This document shows positions 22,900 to 34,009 of a stretch of 64,000 nucleotides of DNA, one piece after another. Position 1 is the first letter of the stretch. Each line of letters opens with the position of its first letter. The notes beneath the pieces are model-generated. The model ran no database searches. It was not told the origin of the DNA and saw only the letters and a list, made by a program, of their open reading frames with translations. Source of the stretch: Penium margaritaceum (taxonomy: Eukaryota; Streptophyta; Zygnematophyceae; Desmidiales; Peniaceae); contig SZWC01006949.1 of assembly GCA_023375785.1 (NCBI GenBank), positions 27,491-91,490 of the forward strand, given 5' to 3'. The position numbers and the translations under genes are program-made.

Positions 22900-24800
22900 A
22901 AAGACTAGAAGGTGCTAGCCAAATTTATGGGTACCCAATAGATATGGATTAGAATGGGTTAATCATGGTAGCTGAGCCATCCGTTGTACAGACTCCATGC
23001 TTATCACAAACTCGATTTGTTGTCGCCAAGCCTATTCACTTGGAACACTGCAAGTGACATGACAATGCAGTTTAAAAGACGTCTACCCTCGTGAACGTAC
23101 TGGCTGACACTAGAGATGACTCCTTTGTTAGCCTTGGCTTTAGTTGACAGGTTGACCTTCAATACGAGCCACTGAATGGCAAAGTTTTCATTGGTGAAAA
23201 CCGTACTATACTTGTGACTAGTCCCTGTAAAGCAAAATCTTGCATTCAAGGTTAGAGGTGGAGTGTCACGTTGGAGGCATTCAACCTTCTTGACCCATTT
23301 GGCGTGGTACTAGGCGATTCGTGGCTCCATGACAACAAGACTATGATGTGCTTTGAATCAAGATGATTCATCCTTTGGAAGGGAAAACATCGCTGTAGGT
23401 CGATTCCAAGCACATAATTTTCACCGACGCACCTAAAATTCTATGCGAGTTTGTCTACAATGCAGGTCAAGAGATGAATTTCATCAGGTTGTTGATGTTT
23501 CTTGGCTCAGTTGCAGAAGTTTAAGGACACAAAGGAAGACATGCCACATGAGATCAAATCTGTATTGGTGGAGTTCTCAGATGTATTCCAAGGGCTTCCA
23601 CTAGAACAACACAAGGGACACACGATTTTGTTACAACCAGAGGTGACTCCTCCGTTTACACCCATGTACCACCTCTGTCTAGCAAAGAGGCAAGAGGCCG
23701 AACACCAAATCAAAGAGTACCTTGTAAAGGGGTGGATCAAGCCAAGTAGCTTGCAGTACTGTGTGCTGATCCATTTTTAGAACAAAAAGGATGGCAATTT
23801 ACTCATGTGCGTGGACTACCGGACGTTGAACAAGTTGACAGTGAAAAAATAATTCCCCTTACGACGTATCAAATACCTGTTTGAACAAATCCAAGGGGCA
23901 AAAGTCTTTTTGTCATTGGATTTATCTCAAGAAAACCATCAAATCTGTATCATTGAAGATGATGTCTCTAAAACTATGTTTGAGATGCACATGGGACATT
24001 ATAAGTTCCAAGGTTTATGCTCCGGGCTAACAAACGCCCCCTCAACCTTCCAAAGTGAAATGAACTGAACGTTACCAAGCAACTCGGCCGGTTTGTCTTG
24101 GCTTACCTTGAGAACATCATGGTTTCTCCAAATCTATGGAAGAGCACATGGAACATCTGCGTGAGGTCCTCGCAATCCTTTGGGTTAAGAAATCATATGC
24201 AAAAGTGAGCAAGGGCAAGTTTGCATAAGATGAGCTAAAACACCTTGGACACATAGCCGGTAAAGACGGTGCCCGTGTCCAAGCTATCGCAGACTGGCCA
24301 TGCCCGGAAAATGTTTCCTGGGCAGATTTGTTCTTTCCTTGGTCTTGCTAACTATCTCGGATGGTTTATGCTAGGCTATTTGTCCCTGGTAGTGCTGCTA
24401 ACCACGCTCAGAGAAAAAGACATGCATTATGATTGGATTTCTCATTGCAGTATTGCTTTTCTAAAAGTCAAAAATCTTCTATCCATGGTGTCCGTCCTAG
24501 CTCTTCTTGACCCGTCACAATCGTCGAAGGTGCAATGTGATGCATCGGTATTAGGGATTGGAGCATTCCACATGCAAAACAGTCACCTAGTTGCGTATGA
24601 GAACCGAAAGCTCATTCCCTCAGAGACGTAATACATGCCTGGGGATAAAGAACTCCTTGTAGTAGAACACGCTTTTAAGATGTGGCGTTGCCACCTCAAG
24701 GGTGTTGAGGGGGGTGTGACGGTTGTGACCGACCAGAAATCATTGGTGACTTTCCAAACGCAACCAAGCATGTCAAGAGGGGAGTATTGATGTTCAAAAG
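22900..24800 (+). pseudogene. E3 protease-RT-RNase H region
   Basis: FGVVLGDSWLHDNKTMMCF near 23290-23350 is the end of a protease domain. RT follows near 23500-24180, with VTPPFTPMYHLCLAKRQEAE, LMCVDYRTLNKLTVKK and SGLTNAPSTF. RNase H lies near 24520-24790, with VQCDASVLGIGAF, VAYENRKLIPSE and VVEHAFKMWRCHLKG. The order is that of gypsy pol. The region is broken. Confidence 0.8.
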
Positions 24801-24805
24801 TATTG

Positions 24806-25590
24806 TGTAACAAGGTGCCTTTTTTTGTGTCATGCTCGGGGTCTCACCTGGGTTTGGGGGGCATTGGGGGGATTTCATGTTTTCCGGATGTTCCAAGCGG
24901 ATATTCGTCGGAAGGATGGGCTCGACTCCGACAGCTCAAGGTAGCGAGGAGGAGGAGGAGGAGTGAGCGCGCGAGCAAGCACCGGTGTGGGGGTGATGCC
25001 GGCGCTAGGGGGCTGTTTTGCACTTAATCCCTAACGGCATTCTGATCATGCACAGCAAGGGTAGCGGTGCTCCTCTTGACAAACAGCGTGTGGCTCACGC
25101 CATCCGCTGAGGTGTTATCGCGCCAGAACCTCCGAGAATCAAGAGAACGATGGACGCATTCAACGGCGGCAGTAGAACGGTGAGGTGGTCGGAGCACTTT
25201 GCGGTGGCGGACGCAATACGGCGACCATACCCACCGCCCGGACACACTCCCGGTGACAGCGGGAGGCGTCGAGCTAACGCGGTGGCTTACCGAGAGAAAA
25301 GAATGACCGTCGATCTCGACGATCGACGGCCAGAAGCTTCTCGCACTAAGCATGAGGTGCCACTGGGGCACCAGGTACAAGGTACAAGTAGCTTCTTGGA
25401 GCAAGCCAGGAAAGGAGTAGACCAGGGCTACGACTAGCGTACTGGACAGTATAATAGCTTGTAATCTGTTCGTTATAATTATCCTATGATTTTCTAGCTC
25501 TAGCTTCCAGAAATCTCCAAGTCTATCTTTTCGCTGCAACTGTGCTCTTCACCATTAAAGCTTAATCTCTAGAGAGCACCCACTCTCACA
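24806..25590 (+). repeat. E2 5' LTR
   Basis: TGTAACAAGGTGCC...CTCTCACA, 785 bp. It shares with the E1 LTR the GGAGGAGGAGGAG/GAGCGCGCGAGC block, the GATCTCGACGATCGACGGCC block and the terminal CACCCACTCTCACA. Confidence 0.9.
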
Positions 25591-25592
25591 TC

Positions 25593-25612
25593 TAGTATCA
25601 GATCCAAAGCCA
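25593..25612 (+). other. E2 primer-binding site
   Basis: TAGTATCAGATCC two bases after the LTR, at the position of TGGTACCAGAG in E1 and TGGTATTAGAGCC in E4. It is a decayed initiator-tRNA-Met site. Confidence 0.75.
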
Positions 25613-25949
25613 TGCGTTGGGCGGAAATGCTGCCGGAGCTAGCCAAACTTTAAGGAGTGAAGGCACGGAATATGCCGAACAACGTCGAGGCTAATCGAGA
25701 AAAAGATTGATGGACCATACTTCGAAGCCAACGCACGAGCCAACCTCTGGAAAACCTTTCTACACTTCTAGCACATCCACAAGACCTACTGTGCACGCGT
25801 GGGAGACAATGGGTGACTCTTACGCACTTCAACGATAACAGAATTTCTTCCCGGATTGGCAAATTGCTGCCGAATTTCTCTTTTATTGCTGCCAAAACGC
25901 TGCCAAAATTATTGAAGGATCTCCGGTGGCTAAACGTCATCAAGAGCCA

Positions 25950-28900
25950 TGGAGCACGCCTCGTAGCAGATCATAGAGTAGCTAGGAGCCCTCAAATCGG
26001 AGAATGAGCGGCTCAATTGGCAGATGGCTTACCTATGGGATGGGCCTGACGATGGACAGGTTCGGGCGGCCCGGCCAAGGAGTCCGCCAAGACCAAAGCC
26101 AAAGGCTCTAGAACCGTTCAACCCCTCAGTCAAAGGTGCGAGCATACGGAGCTAGTTATTCGCAATGAACAGCTACTTTGGGGTTCTAAGTCACCCTACA
26201 GAGTGCGATGGTGTGCGTGTATCATTCGTGGTGACAATGCTACACACAACAGCATTGGAGTGGTGGAGGGAGTTGAATATGCTGGTCACTCAAGGTGGAG
26301 GTGGGAACGCAGCTGTGCAACATACCGTTTTGTAGCAGCCAGGTGCGGGGTAAGCTGATGCTCATGTGCCAACAACATGGGAGCATTTCGAGCAAGCCAT
26401 CAAAGATCAATTTGACCTCGTGAATCCCTTTATGGTTGTATGCAACAAGCTTAAGCAGCTGAAGCAGATCGGCTCGGTACAGGAGTACACACGCTGTTTC
26501 TCAGCATTGTGGTTGGAGATCGATGACATGAGTGAGCCGGAGATGGAAGACAACCACCATGATGGCTTGAAGGTGGAAATTCAGCGTACGCTAGCATTTA
26601 GTGGCATCATGGAATTCTAGGCGATGGTAGCCACTGCTGAGCGCATTGACGCGCTACGCTACCATCGAGGGGGTTTTCGTGAGAAGCAAGAGAATTTTCA
26701 GCATCGAGCACAACACCAACAAACTGACCCCATGGAGATCGAAGTGGTGCGAGAAGGTCAGTAGCAAAGCAAGCCACGTGGCGGGAACTGTTGGATCTGC
26801 AAGAAGCCTGGGAACCACAAGACAGACTACAAGAGGAAGCAGCAGGGAACCGACAACCAGCAGTGTGTGGCAGACGGCCAACTATTGGGAAAGCTTCGTC
26901 TGTATCAGCAAACACCAGCCCCAAAAATTCTTTGACAACTCGAGTGTACTGTTGTGGAGCAAAGGAAGCGAGAGCATTCTGGGAATCCTCCTGAAAGCCG
27001 AAATCTCATCGGCTGGTTCTACGGACGGCAAGGGGTGACAGACTTGTCGGCAGATTAAAGCTTTACTAAATTGTGGCGTGTTGCACTCATTCTTCAGTGA
27101 TGAGCTTGCAAAGAGGTTGGGGCTTGCACGACCACCCGCGACGCCAACTATGACCAAGTTGGTGCAAGGGGATCTGGAGTGCAAATTGCCTTTGAAGCTT
27201 TTGAGGGTCCGTCTGGGCAAGCTGTTGTGTGAGGTGAGCTTTTGCACATGCCCGATGGATACCTATAACGCCATTCTTGGACATGACTGGGTGCACCGAT
27301 GGAATCCTGCTGTGGATTGTGTCCTCAACCAGGTGAAAGTGAAGAAATGCAGGGGGGAAAGTGTTTTACTGTTGTGGCCTGAGGGGAAGAAATCCAAGGC
27401 AGGCAAGATGCCACATTTGAGTTACATTCAGCTGAAGTGCTGTCAGCGCAAGGTGGATCAAGTGTACCTCGTGTGGGTGCAGCAAAAGGTAGCAGCTAAA
27501 GAGGCAGAAGTGTTGGCAACAGAGGCAAACAATCAAGATGGAGAGCAGCGGAAAGCACCAATGGTGGAGCTGTCAAAAGGTATCAAGGGAGTGTTAGACA
27601 TCTACAAGGACGTGTTTCCTGCTGAGCTCCCAAAGGGTTTACCACCGAAGCGGTACATTGACCACATAATTGAGTTGGTTCCGGGGGAAACTCCAATGGT
27701 GTGGGTTGCTTATCGCATGAGCGATAATGAGCTGAGTGGACAGAAGAAGCAGTTAGAGGAGCTCACCAAGCAAGGGTTCATGAGGCTATCGGTGTCACCC
27801 CATGCTGTACCGGTCCTCTTTGTAAAGAAGAAGACAGGAGAGCTGAGGATGTGCATTGACTATCGCGCACTGAGCAACGTAACGATCAAGAACCGCTACC
27901 AGCTGCCAAGGGTCGAGGAGTTGTTTGACCAACTAAGGGGAGCGCAGTACTTCAACAAGATCGACTTGCGTTTGGGGTACCATCAGATCCGGATTGTGGA
28001 GCAGGATGTGGAGAAGACAATGTTTTGGACGTGGTACGTCCATTTCAAGTACCTGGTGATGTCGTTTGGGTTGACCAACTCCTGCAACGTTCGTGAGCCT
28101 CGTGAACAGGATCTTCCACCCTCATCTAGACTAGTTTCTGGCGGTGTTCCTTGACAACATCCTCATCTCCTCCCAAACTCTGGAAGAGCATCAACTACAC
28201 CTTGGACATATGCTCAACATTTTTTGGAAAGAGAAGCTATTTGTAAAGCTCTCCAAGTGTGAGTTCAAGCAACAAGAGGTGGAGTTCCTTGGACACATTG
28301 TGAGCGGTAAGGGTCTCCACATGGATCCGAAGAAGGTGGAAGTAGTGAAACAGTGGCCGACACCAAAGTGCGTGCATGACATCCAAGTCTTCCTAAGGGT
28401 TTGTCAACTACTACCAGAAATTCATCTGGGGGTACGTAGAGAAGGGTGCGCCACTGACTCGGCTGCTACGGAAGGATCACCAGTGGGAATGGGGCGTGAA
28501 GGAAAAAATGAGCTTTGAGGACCTCAAGGCTGCAATGTGTGACGCTCCAGTTCTAGAGCATCTGGATCCGTCTAAGAATTACGTCATGGCGACGGACGCA
28601 AGCGACTATGCCATTGGGGCAGTGCTAATGCAGGATCACGGAAAGGGGTCGCATCCGATTGCATACGCGTCTTGCAAGCTGCGAGGGGCGGAGTTGAGCG
28701 ACGCAATCCATGAGAAGGACATGCTGGCGGTGATCCATGCATTCAAGCACTGCGGGTGCTACCTCAAGTTGGGACGCTGCGTGGTCATCACAGATCATTA
28801 CGCCTTGATGGAGTTTCTTGAAGTACCTGAAGACACAGCCAAACCTGAGTTGCTGGCAAACTTGCTAGATGGAGTTTCTTGAAGGGAGTTTTGGTTACAA

Positions 28901-30415
28901 GATCCAGTACAAGCCTGGGAAGGTGAACTCGGCAGATCTTCTATTGCAAAGGCCAAACTTGAGCCTCAGTGCCATCTCAATGCTGATGGGATATCCAGTC
29001 ATGCATAGCCTGTTCAAGCATGGCTATGGCATGGACAATGAGTTGACATGTGGTGTGCTGAAAGACGCCACGTGGGATGGATTGTATTGGCAAAGGGGGC
29101 ATGAGTGGAGGATTGTCGTGCTGGACTATGCACCATTGAAGAAGTTTGTGCTAGAGGAGGCGCATGACACCCACTACTCGGGTCACTTCGGCGTCGACAA
29201 GACGCTTACAACCTTGGCATGCCAATACTTTTGGTCGTCAATGGCAACTGATTGCAAGAGGTTTGTGAGCAGTTGTGATGGGTGCCAATGCATCAAGGCA
29301 TGGAGAAACAAGCCACCAGGGGAGCTGTAACCGTTGCCCGTACCTGAGAGGCCATGGATAGACATCTCGCTCAACTTCATTGGCGAGTCGCCTGTGACGT
29401 AGCATGACAACAACATAGTGTTGGTTGTGGTAGACCAATTTTCCAAGATGGCACATTTCATCGCATGTCCCGAGAGCATCACAGCTACCAAGATAGGTCA
29501 ACTCCTCCTCAGTCATGTCATCAAGCTGCATGGAGTACCGTAGTCGGTGGTTTCCGATCGCGATCGACGTTTCACTTCGCGGTTCTGGAGAGATCTCATG
29601 GAGAATCTGGGCATGCGAGTGCAGCTGACCACATCATCCCACCCACAGAGCGATGGGTAGACAAAGCGCACAAACAAGACCCTGTAGCAACGGTTGCAGA
29701 GCATGGTCCCACCAAATGGTGAGGGTTGGGAGGAGAAGCTCAGAGTGGCAGAGGTGGAATAAAACTCAGCGATGTCAGCATCAATAAGGAAGTCGCGGTT
29801 AAAGATGGTATACGGCCACCAGCCACTGAGCCTAGCCGCCCTTGCTACGGCAACATCTCTTCCGGTTGCGTAGTAGATTGCTTTAGGGTTTGCCACCACT
29901 TGGGTTGTGGTGCGACAATGGCTGTTGAAGGCATAGAAGCAACAAAAGCAGCAAGCAGATAAGCATCGCTCTGCGGAGGAGTTCCAAGTGGAAGATCATG
30001 TGATGTTGAACTCTGCTAACCTGCAGTTGATGGGAGTTAGGAGTCCCAAGCTAAAGCCGCGATGGGTGGGTCCGTTCTACATTCCAGATAAGCGGTCAGT
30101 CGTTTCCCACAAGCTGAAACTACAACCTCACTACACCATCCATCCGGTGTTCCACGTCTCCTTGCTTTGTGCTTATTCTGGTCCCAACACCTTATTCAGG
30201 GGTCGGGGGACAGCTCCACCTCCTAATGTCCAGGTTGAAGGACGTGAGGAGTTTGAGGTGGAAAAGATTCTGGCAAACCACCAAAGGGGACGTCGGTGGG
30301 AGTTTCTCGTGCAGTGGCAGGGGTACCCACCTCAGCACAACTCATGGGAGCCAGAGGCCAGTTTAAAAATTGGGGGTACCAACACTGTTCTCCAGGAGAA
30401 TCTCAGGCTCGCTTA
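25950..30415 (+). pseudogene. E2 gag-pol region with chromodomain
   Basis: Approximate parts: gag 25950-26640 (paired-Trp core ALEWWRELNM); zinc-knuckle region 26780-26830 (NCWICKKPGNHK); protease 27060-27320; RT 27640-28190 ([26 protein letters not shown]); RNase H 28560-28900 (DASDYAIGAVLMQ); integrase zinc finger 29150-29290 (THYSGHFGVDKTL, SSCDGCQ); integrase core 29340-29830; chromodomain 30245-30380 (EFLVQWQGYPPQHNSWEP). The motifs follow E1 closely. The chromodomain is among the best conserved pieces. The region is broken. Confidence 0.88.
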
Positions 30416-30445
30416 GACGTCACGCCTCCGACTGGAGGGGGTGAA

Positions 30446-31194
30446 TATAATGAGGTGCCTGTATTTTCTGGGATACTTAGGGTCTCACCTGGGTTTGGGG
30501 GGCATTGGGGTAACTCCCCATTTTCCGGATATTTTAGGCGGATGTTTGTCAGAAGGTCGAGCTCAATCCCGACTGCTCGCGGTAGCAAGGAGGAGGAGGA
30601 GTGAGCGTGCGAGCAAGCGCCTGCGTGGGGGTGATGCAGGTGCTAGGGGATTGTTTCGTGTGCAACTCCTCGCAGCATTCCAAACACGCCAAGCGAGGGT
30701 GACGGTGCCCCTCTCGGTGAACAGGTTGCGGCTCACGTTATCCGATGAGGAGTTATTGTGCCAGAATCTCCGACAACGGATGCAGTCAACGGCGGCAGCA
30801 GAACAGTGGTTGCTACCGCATGGCGGTTGCACCCACTGCCGAGATACACCTGCGGTGACAGCGGGAGGCGTCGAGCTAACGCGGTGGCTTGCCAAGAGAC
30901 AAGACTGACCATCGATCTCGACGATCGACGGCTGGACGCTTCTCACACTAAGCATTGGGAGCAAGCAGGACACCAGGTACAAGGTGCAAGTAGCTTGTTG
31001 GAGCAAGCTAGGAAAGGAGTATACCACGGCTAGGACTGGCAGACCGAACAGTATAAATAGCTTGTACTCTGCTCATTGTAATTAACCTATCATTTTCTCC
31101 CTCTGGCTTCCAGACATCTCCAAGTCTATCTTTTCGCTGCAACTTTGCCCTGCACACACTAAAGCTTAATCTCTAGAGAGCACCCACTCTCACA
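30446..31194 (+). repeat. E2 3' LTR
   Basis: 749 bp, preceded by the purine tract ACTGGAGGGGGTGAA and ending CTCTCACA. It contains the clearest TATA box of the family, TATAAATAG at 31052-31060. Confidence 0.9.
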
Positions 31195-32270
31195 TATTAC
31201 ATGACATGCTATTGATGTTTTTGGAACAAGACTAGTAGCAAAAAGCCTGTTGGACTACTCCAATAGCTTCCCATTCTTGGGACTCAATGGGAGTGCATCA
31301 GCATGAAATTCATTACTGGTCTTCGAGACACGGCCAGTGGACACGATGCAATAACAATTGTTGTTGATCTTCCAACAAATATGACACACTTCATTCTTAC
31401 AACATGTTTGAACGTAGAGGAGACCGTTCTTCTCTTCTTTGAGGTTGTCCTAAAGAACCACGGCTTGCCTTTGGGCAAGATATCCTATAGAGATGGAATT
31501 TTTTCTATCTTCAGCAGTGAGTCACAGATATTGACATCGTTTCACCCTCAAAATGACGGACAAATGGAGCACATGAATTGCAATCCAGACAATATGCCCC
31601 ATATGTACGTGGACCTTACCATCAATGACTGGAATAAACTCCAAGAACCAGAAGAGTTCACGGCGAATAACTCAGTGAATGAGTCTATGAAGTTTGCACC
31701 GTTTGTGCTGAATAGTGGTCAGTTTCTAGTGGTGCGCACTACATTGGTGAATTGTGGGAGTGCAAGGGGACAGGTTCCTTTTGCTCAAGCCTTTGCCAAG
31801 GGCATAGACTCCTTTTTTCAGGAGGCAAGGGGTCACCTTCAAGCTGCTCGGCCATGACAAGAGGCATATGCCGACAAAAGTCGCCGTGAGGTCCCGCTTG
31901 ACATCAGTTACAAAATTGTGCTTAGCACGAATAACTTTTGGATGAAGTCGTCATGGGCGCAAAAATGTCTACCAAAGTGGATTGTGTTGTTTCCCATCGC
32001 CGCACATATCTGGCTTGTGGCATACAAATTGCTACTTCCGTCAAACATGAAGATACATGACGTGTTTCATGCAAGCCTGTTATATGTATCGTACAAGGAG
32101 TTGTTTAGTCACCACTAAGACTCCTTGCTACCACTGGCCAATTTAATGTTCTTCATCTACTCCTATACCGAGAGCATACACTCTGGTCACGAGTTGTTGA
32201 AGAATAACTTGTTCATTGGGCCAGGTGTGGACTTGAACATAACTCATAGGAGCCCTAATCTCAATCGATC
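31195..32270 (+). pseudogene. E3 integrase and chromodomain-like tail
   Basis: Family B pol resumes directly after E2. Integrase core signals are MKFITGLRDTASGHDAITIV, VVLKNHGLPLGKISYRDG and FHPQNDGQMEHMN. The integrase C-terminal GPY-like segment follows (PKWIVLFPIAAHIWLVAYKL), then NMKIHDVFHASLL and a weak chromodomain-like tail near 32190-32260. E5 shows the same tail more clearly. The region is broken. Confidence 0.8.
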
Positions 32271-32630
32271 ACATGGGTGGTCAATGAGTAATAGAGCAAG
32301 CTAGCAGCTCGCACTGATCGATGCATGGGAGGGGGTACCATCTTAACAAAAATGATTGTGAACAAGATTCCTATAGTGTAGCATTCATGGAGTACAACCA
32401 TAAGAGGTTGGGGACCCAACATAGTTTTTGCATGAACACTTCAACCTAAATGGAGGAGGCTGTTAGCGGTGCTGAACGACTAGCTGTAGGTTAGGTCCAA
32501 GTGCCATGCACGTGTTCATTTTAGCTGGTGATTGAAATAGTTTGTTTTCTTTCACAACAGTGATGACTCACTATTTGCACTCTCACTTGTTCTTCATGAA
32601 CCGAGGCGGTTCATGATAAGTGGGAAGGAA

Positions 32631-32990
32631 TGTATTGGGAGGGCCGCTTCAGTCCTCCCACCTCGCGATAGCAAGAAGGTGGTCATGAACCACCCCTCGC
32701 TATTACGAGGGTTGGCCGGTGGCCAGCCACCTGCTGAATATCGCCCGACAGGCGGCTCGCCGGCTACGTGGCTGATGGCCGGTCAAGTGACCGGGCGGCC
32801 ACATGCCGTCAAGCCACCTGCCATCAATTAAGGTGGTGGCTTGATCAGCGGCCAGGAGGCCGCGGGGCTTTGATGGCTGAGGCCAACGGCCTGGAGCCCT
32901 CATCTTTGCTCTCTCCTCCCCACATCCTCAAGTGAGTGCGGCAAGGGGTAGAAAGCGAGTGTAACAGCTGTGTCTCCAGCTCCTCTACTT
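32631..32990 (+). repeat. E3 3' LTR, partial
   Basis: Starts TGTATTGGGAGGGCCGC right after a purine tract (AAGTGGGAAGGAA). The E5 LTR in inverse orientation starts TGTAGCGGGAGGGCC after GAGTGGGAGGGGAA, so both belong to one LTR family. Only the first ~360 bp are present before the inverted E5 LTR begins. Confidence 0.7.
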
Positions 32991-33683
32991 AGGTTGTCAT
33001 CAGAATTTGCGCAATGGCGTCGAGAGCTTGCTCAAAGCTTTTGTCCACGTCACTTTTGGGCCAATCATCATCAACGACGCGTGTAGGGAGACTTGGATAG
33101 TTCAAGTCTCCGGAAGGCTCATTTTTGCTTTTACCTCACCTTAGCATTGTGGGTCCAAAACAATGGGGGAATATTGTCCCGAACTTGTGAGTTTTTACGA
33201 ATTTTCTGGATTTGAGACTTGTAGTTTGTCCCCTCAAAAAACTCAAGTTTTAGCTTTGATGCGTCGGCGTGGAATCGTCGCGTGTGAGGCATGATTGGCG
33301 ATTTCAAGTCAAAATTTTTTGTGCATTCATTGCTCCTCACTCTCATCATTGCTCCCCCTATCCCTTGTCCTTGCTCACTTGATTGCAAGTAGGGTGAGCG
33401 AGGGCAAGGGCACGAGGCCACGAGGCCTCGCCCTTGAGGCCGCCGCGGCCCCTCTGCCACCGATCGGGTTGAGGCTGCGATCGGTGGCTGGTGGCAGACC
33501 GGCTGGTGGCCTGCCGATCATTTAGCTGGCCGTCGGCCGTCCAGCTGGTCGGTGGTCAGCAGCCAGCTGGTCGGTGGCCAGTGAAGTGCTGGTCGTTGGC
33601 CAGCCCTTGCTGACGTGAGGGGTGGTACACAACCACCTCTTGCTTATGCGAGGAGGGGAGGCCGAACTGGCCCTCCCGCTACA
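32990..33683 (-). repeat. E5 3' LTR, partial
   Basis: Reads TGTAGCGGGAGGGCC from 33683 down. It is colinear with 41908 to ~41215, with shared blocks such as AAGGGCACRAGGCC, CGAGGCCTYGCCCTTGAGG and GACTTGRATAGYTCA. It includes short GGTCGGTGGYCAGC-type tandem steps near 33530-33600. Confidence 0.8.
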
Positions 33684-34009
33684 TTCCCCTCCCACTCATT
33701 ATGAGCTGTCTTGGTTGATGAACAAGTAGGATTGTCAGAAAGCGAGTCATCAACAACGCGAGATAAAGTTGATAACTTTATCTCGTGCATGGCACTTTGA
33801 CCTAAGCTGATGCTCGTTGGTCGGTGCGGCTAGGGCTCTCCCCTTTATGCTAGAGCATCCGCACGACAACCATGTTTGGCGTCCCCAACCTCCTATGGTC
33901 GCAGTCGATGTTTGATGCCTTCCAAGAATGTTGTTTCCTTTCACTATGTTTGGGTAGAGCTCCCTGACATGCATCGATTTTTGCGAGATTCAGGCTCCTA
34001 CGAGTTATG

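Larger units (their letters stand above)
24806..31194 (+). mobile_element. E2: Ty3/gypsy chromovirus, family A, nested in E3
   Basis: Full-length family A element of ~6.4 kb, colinear with E1. It has two LTRs, a primer-binding site, gag, protease, RT, RNase H, integrase and chromodomain. The flanking 5-mers are TATTG (24801-24805) and TATTA (31195-31199), a target-site duplication with one difference. The host sequence on both sides is family B pol: RNase H on the left, integrase on the right. The LTRs (785 and 749 bp) are clearly more diverged than those of E1, so it inserted earlier than E1 but after E3. It is broken, well over ten disruptions. Confidence 0.93.
21395..32990 (+). mobile_element. 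E3: Ty3/gypsy element, family B, split by E2
   Basis: An old gypsy element on the + strand. Gag lies near 21400-22610, protease to RNase H near 22900-24800, integrase near 31230-31900, a chromodomain-like tail near 32150-32260, and a purine tract then 3' LTR from 32631. E2 interrupts it at 24806-31194 between RNase H and integrase. The same protein blocks occur on the - strand in E5, so E3 and E5 are one family distinct from E1/E2/E4. No 5' LTR was recognised. The element is heavily broken, well over ten disruptions, and must predate E2. Confidence 0.8.
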
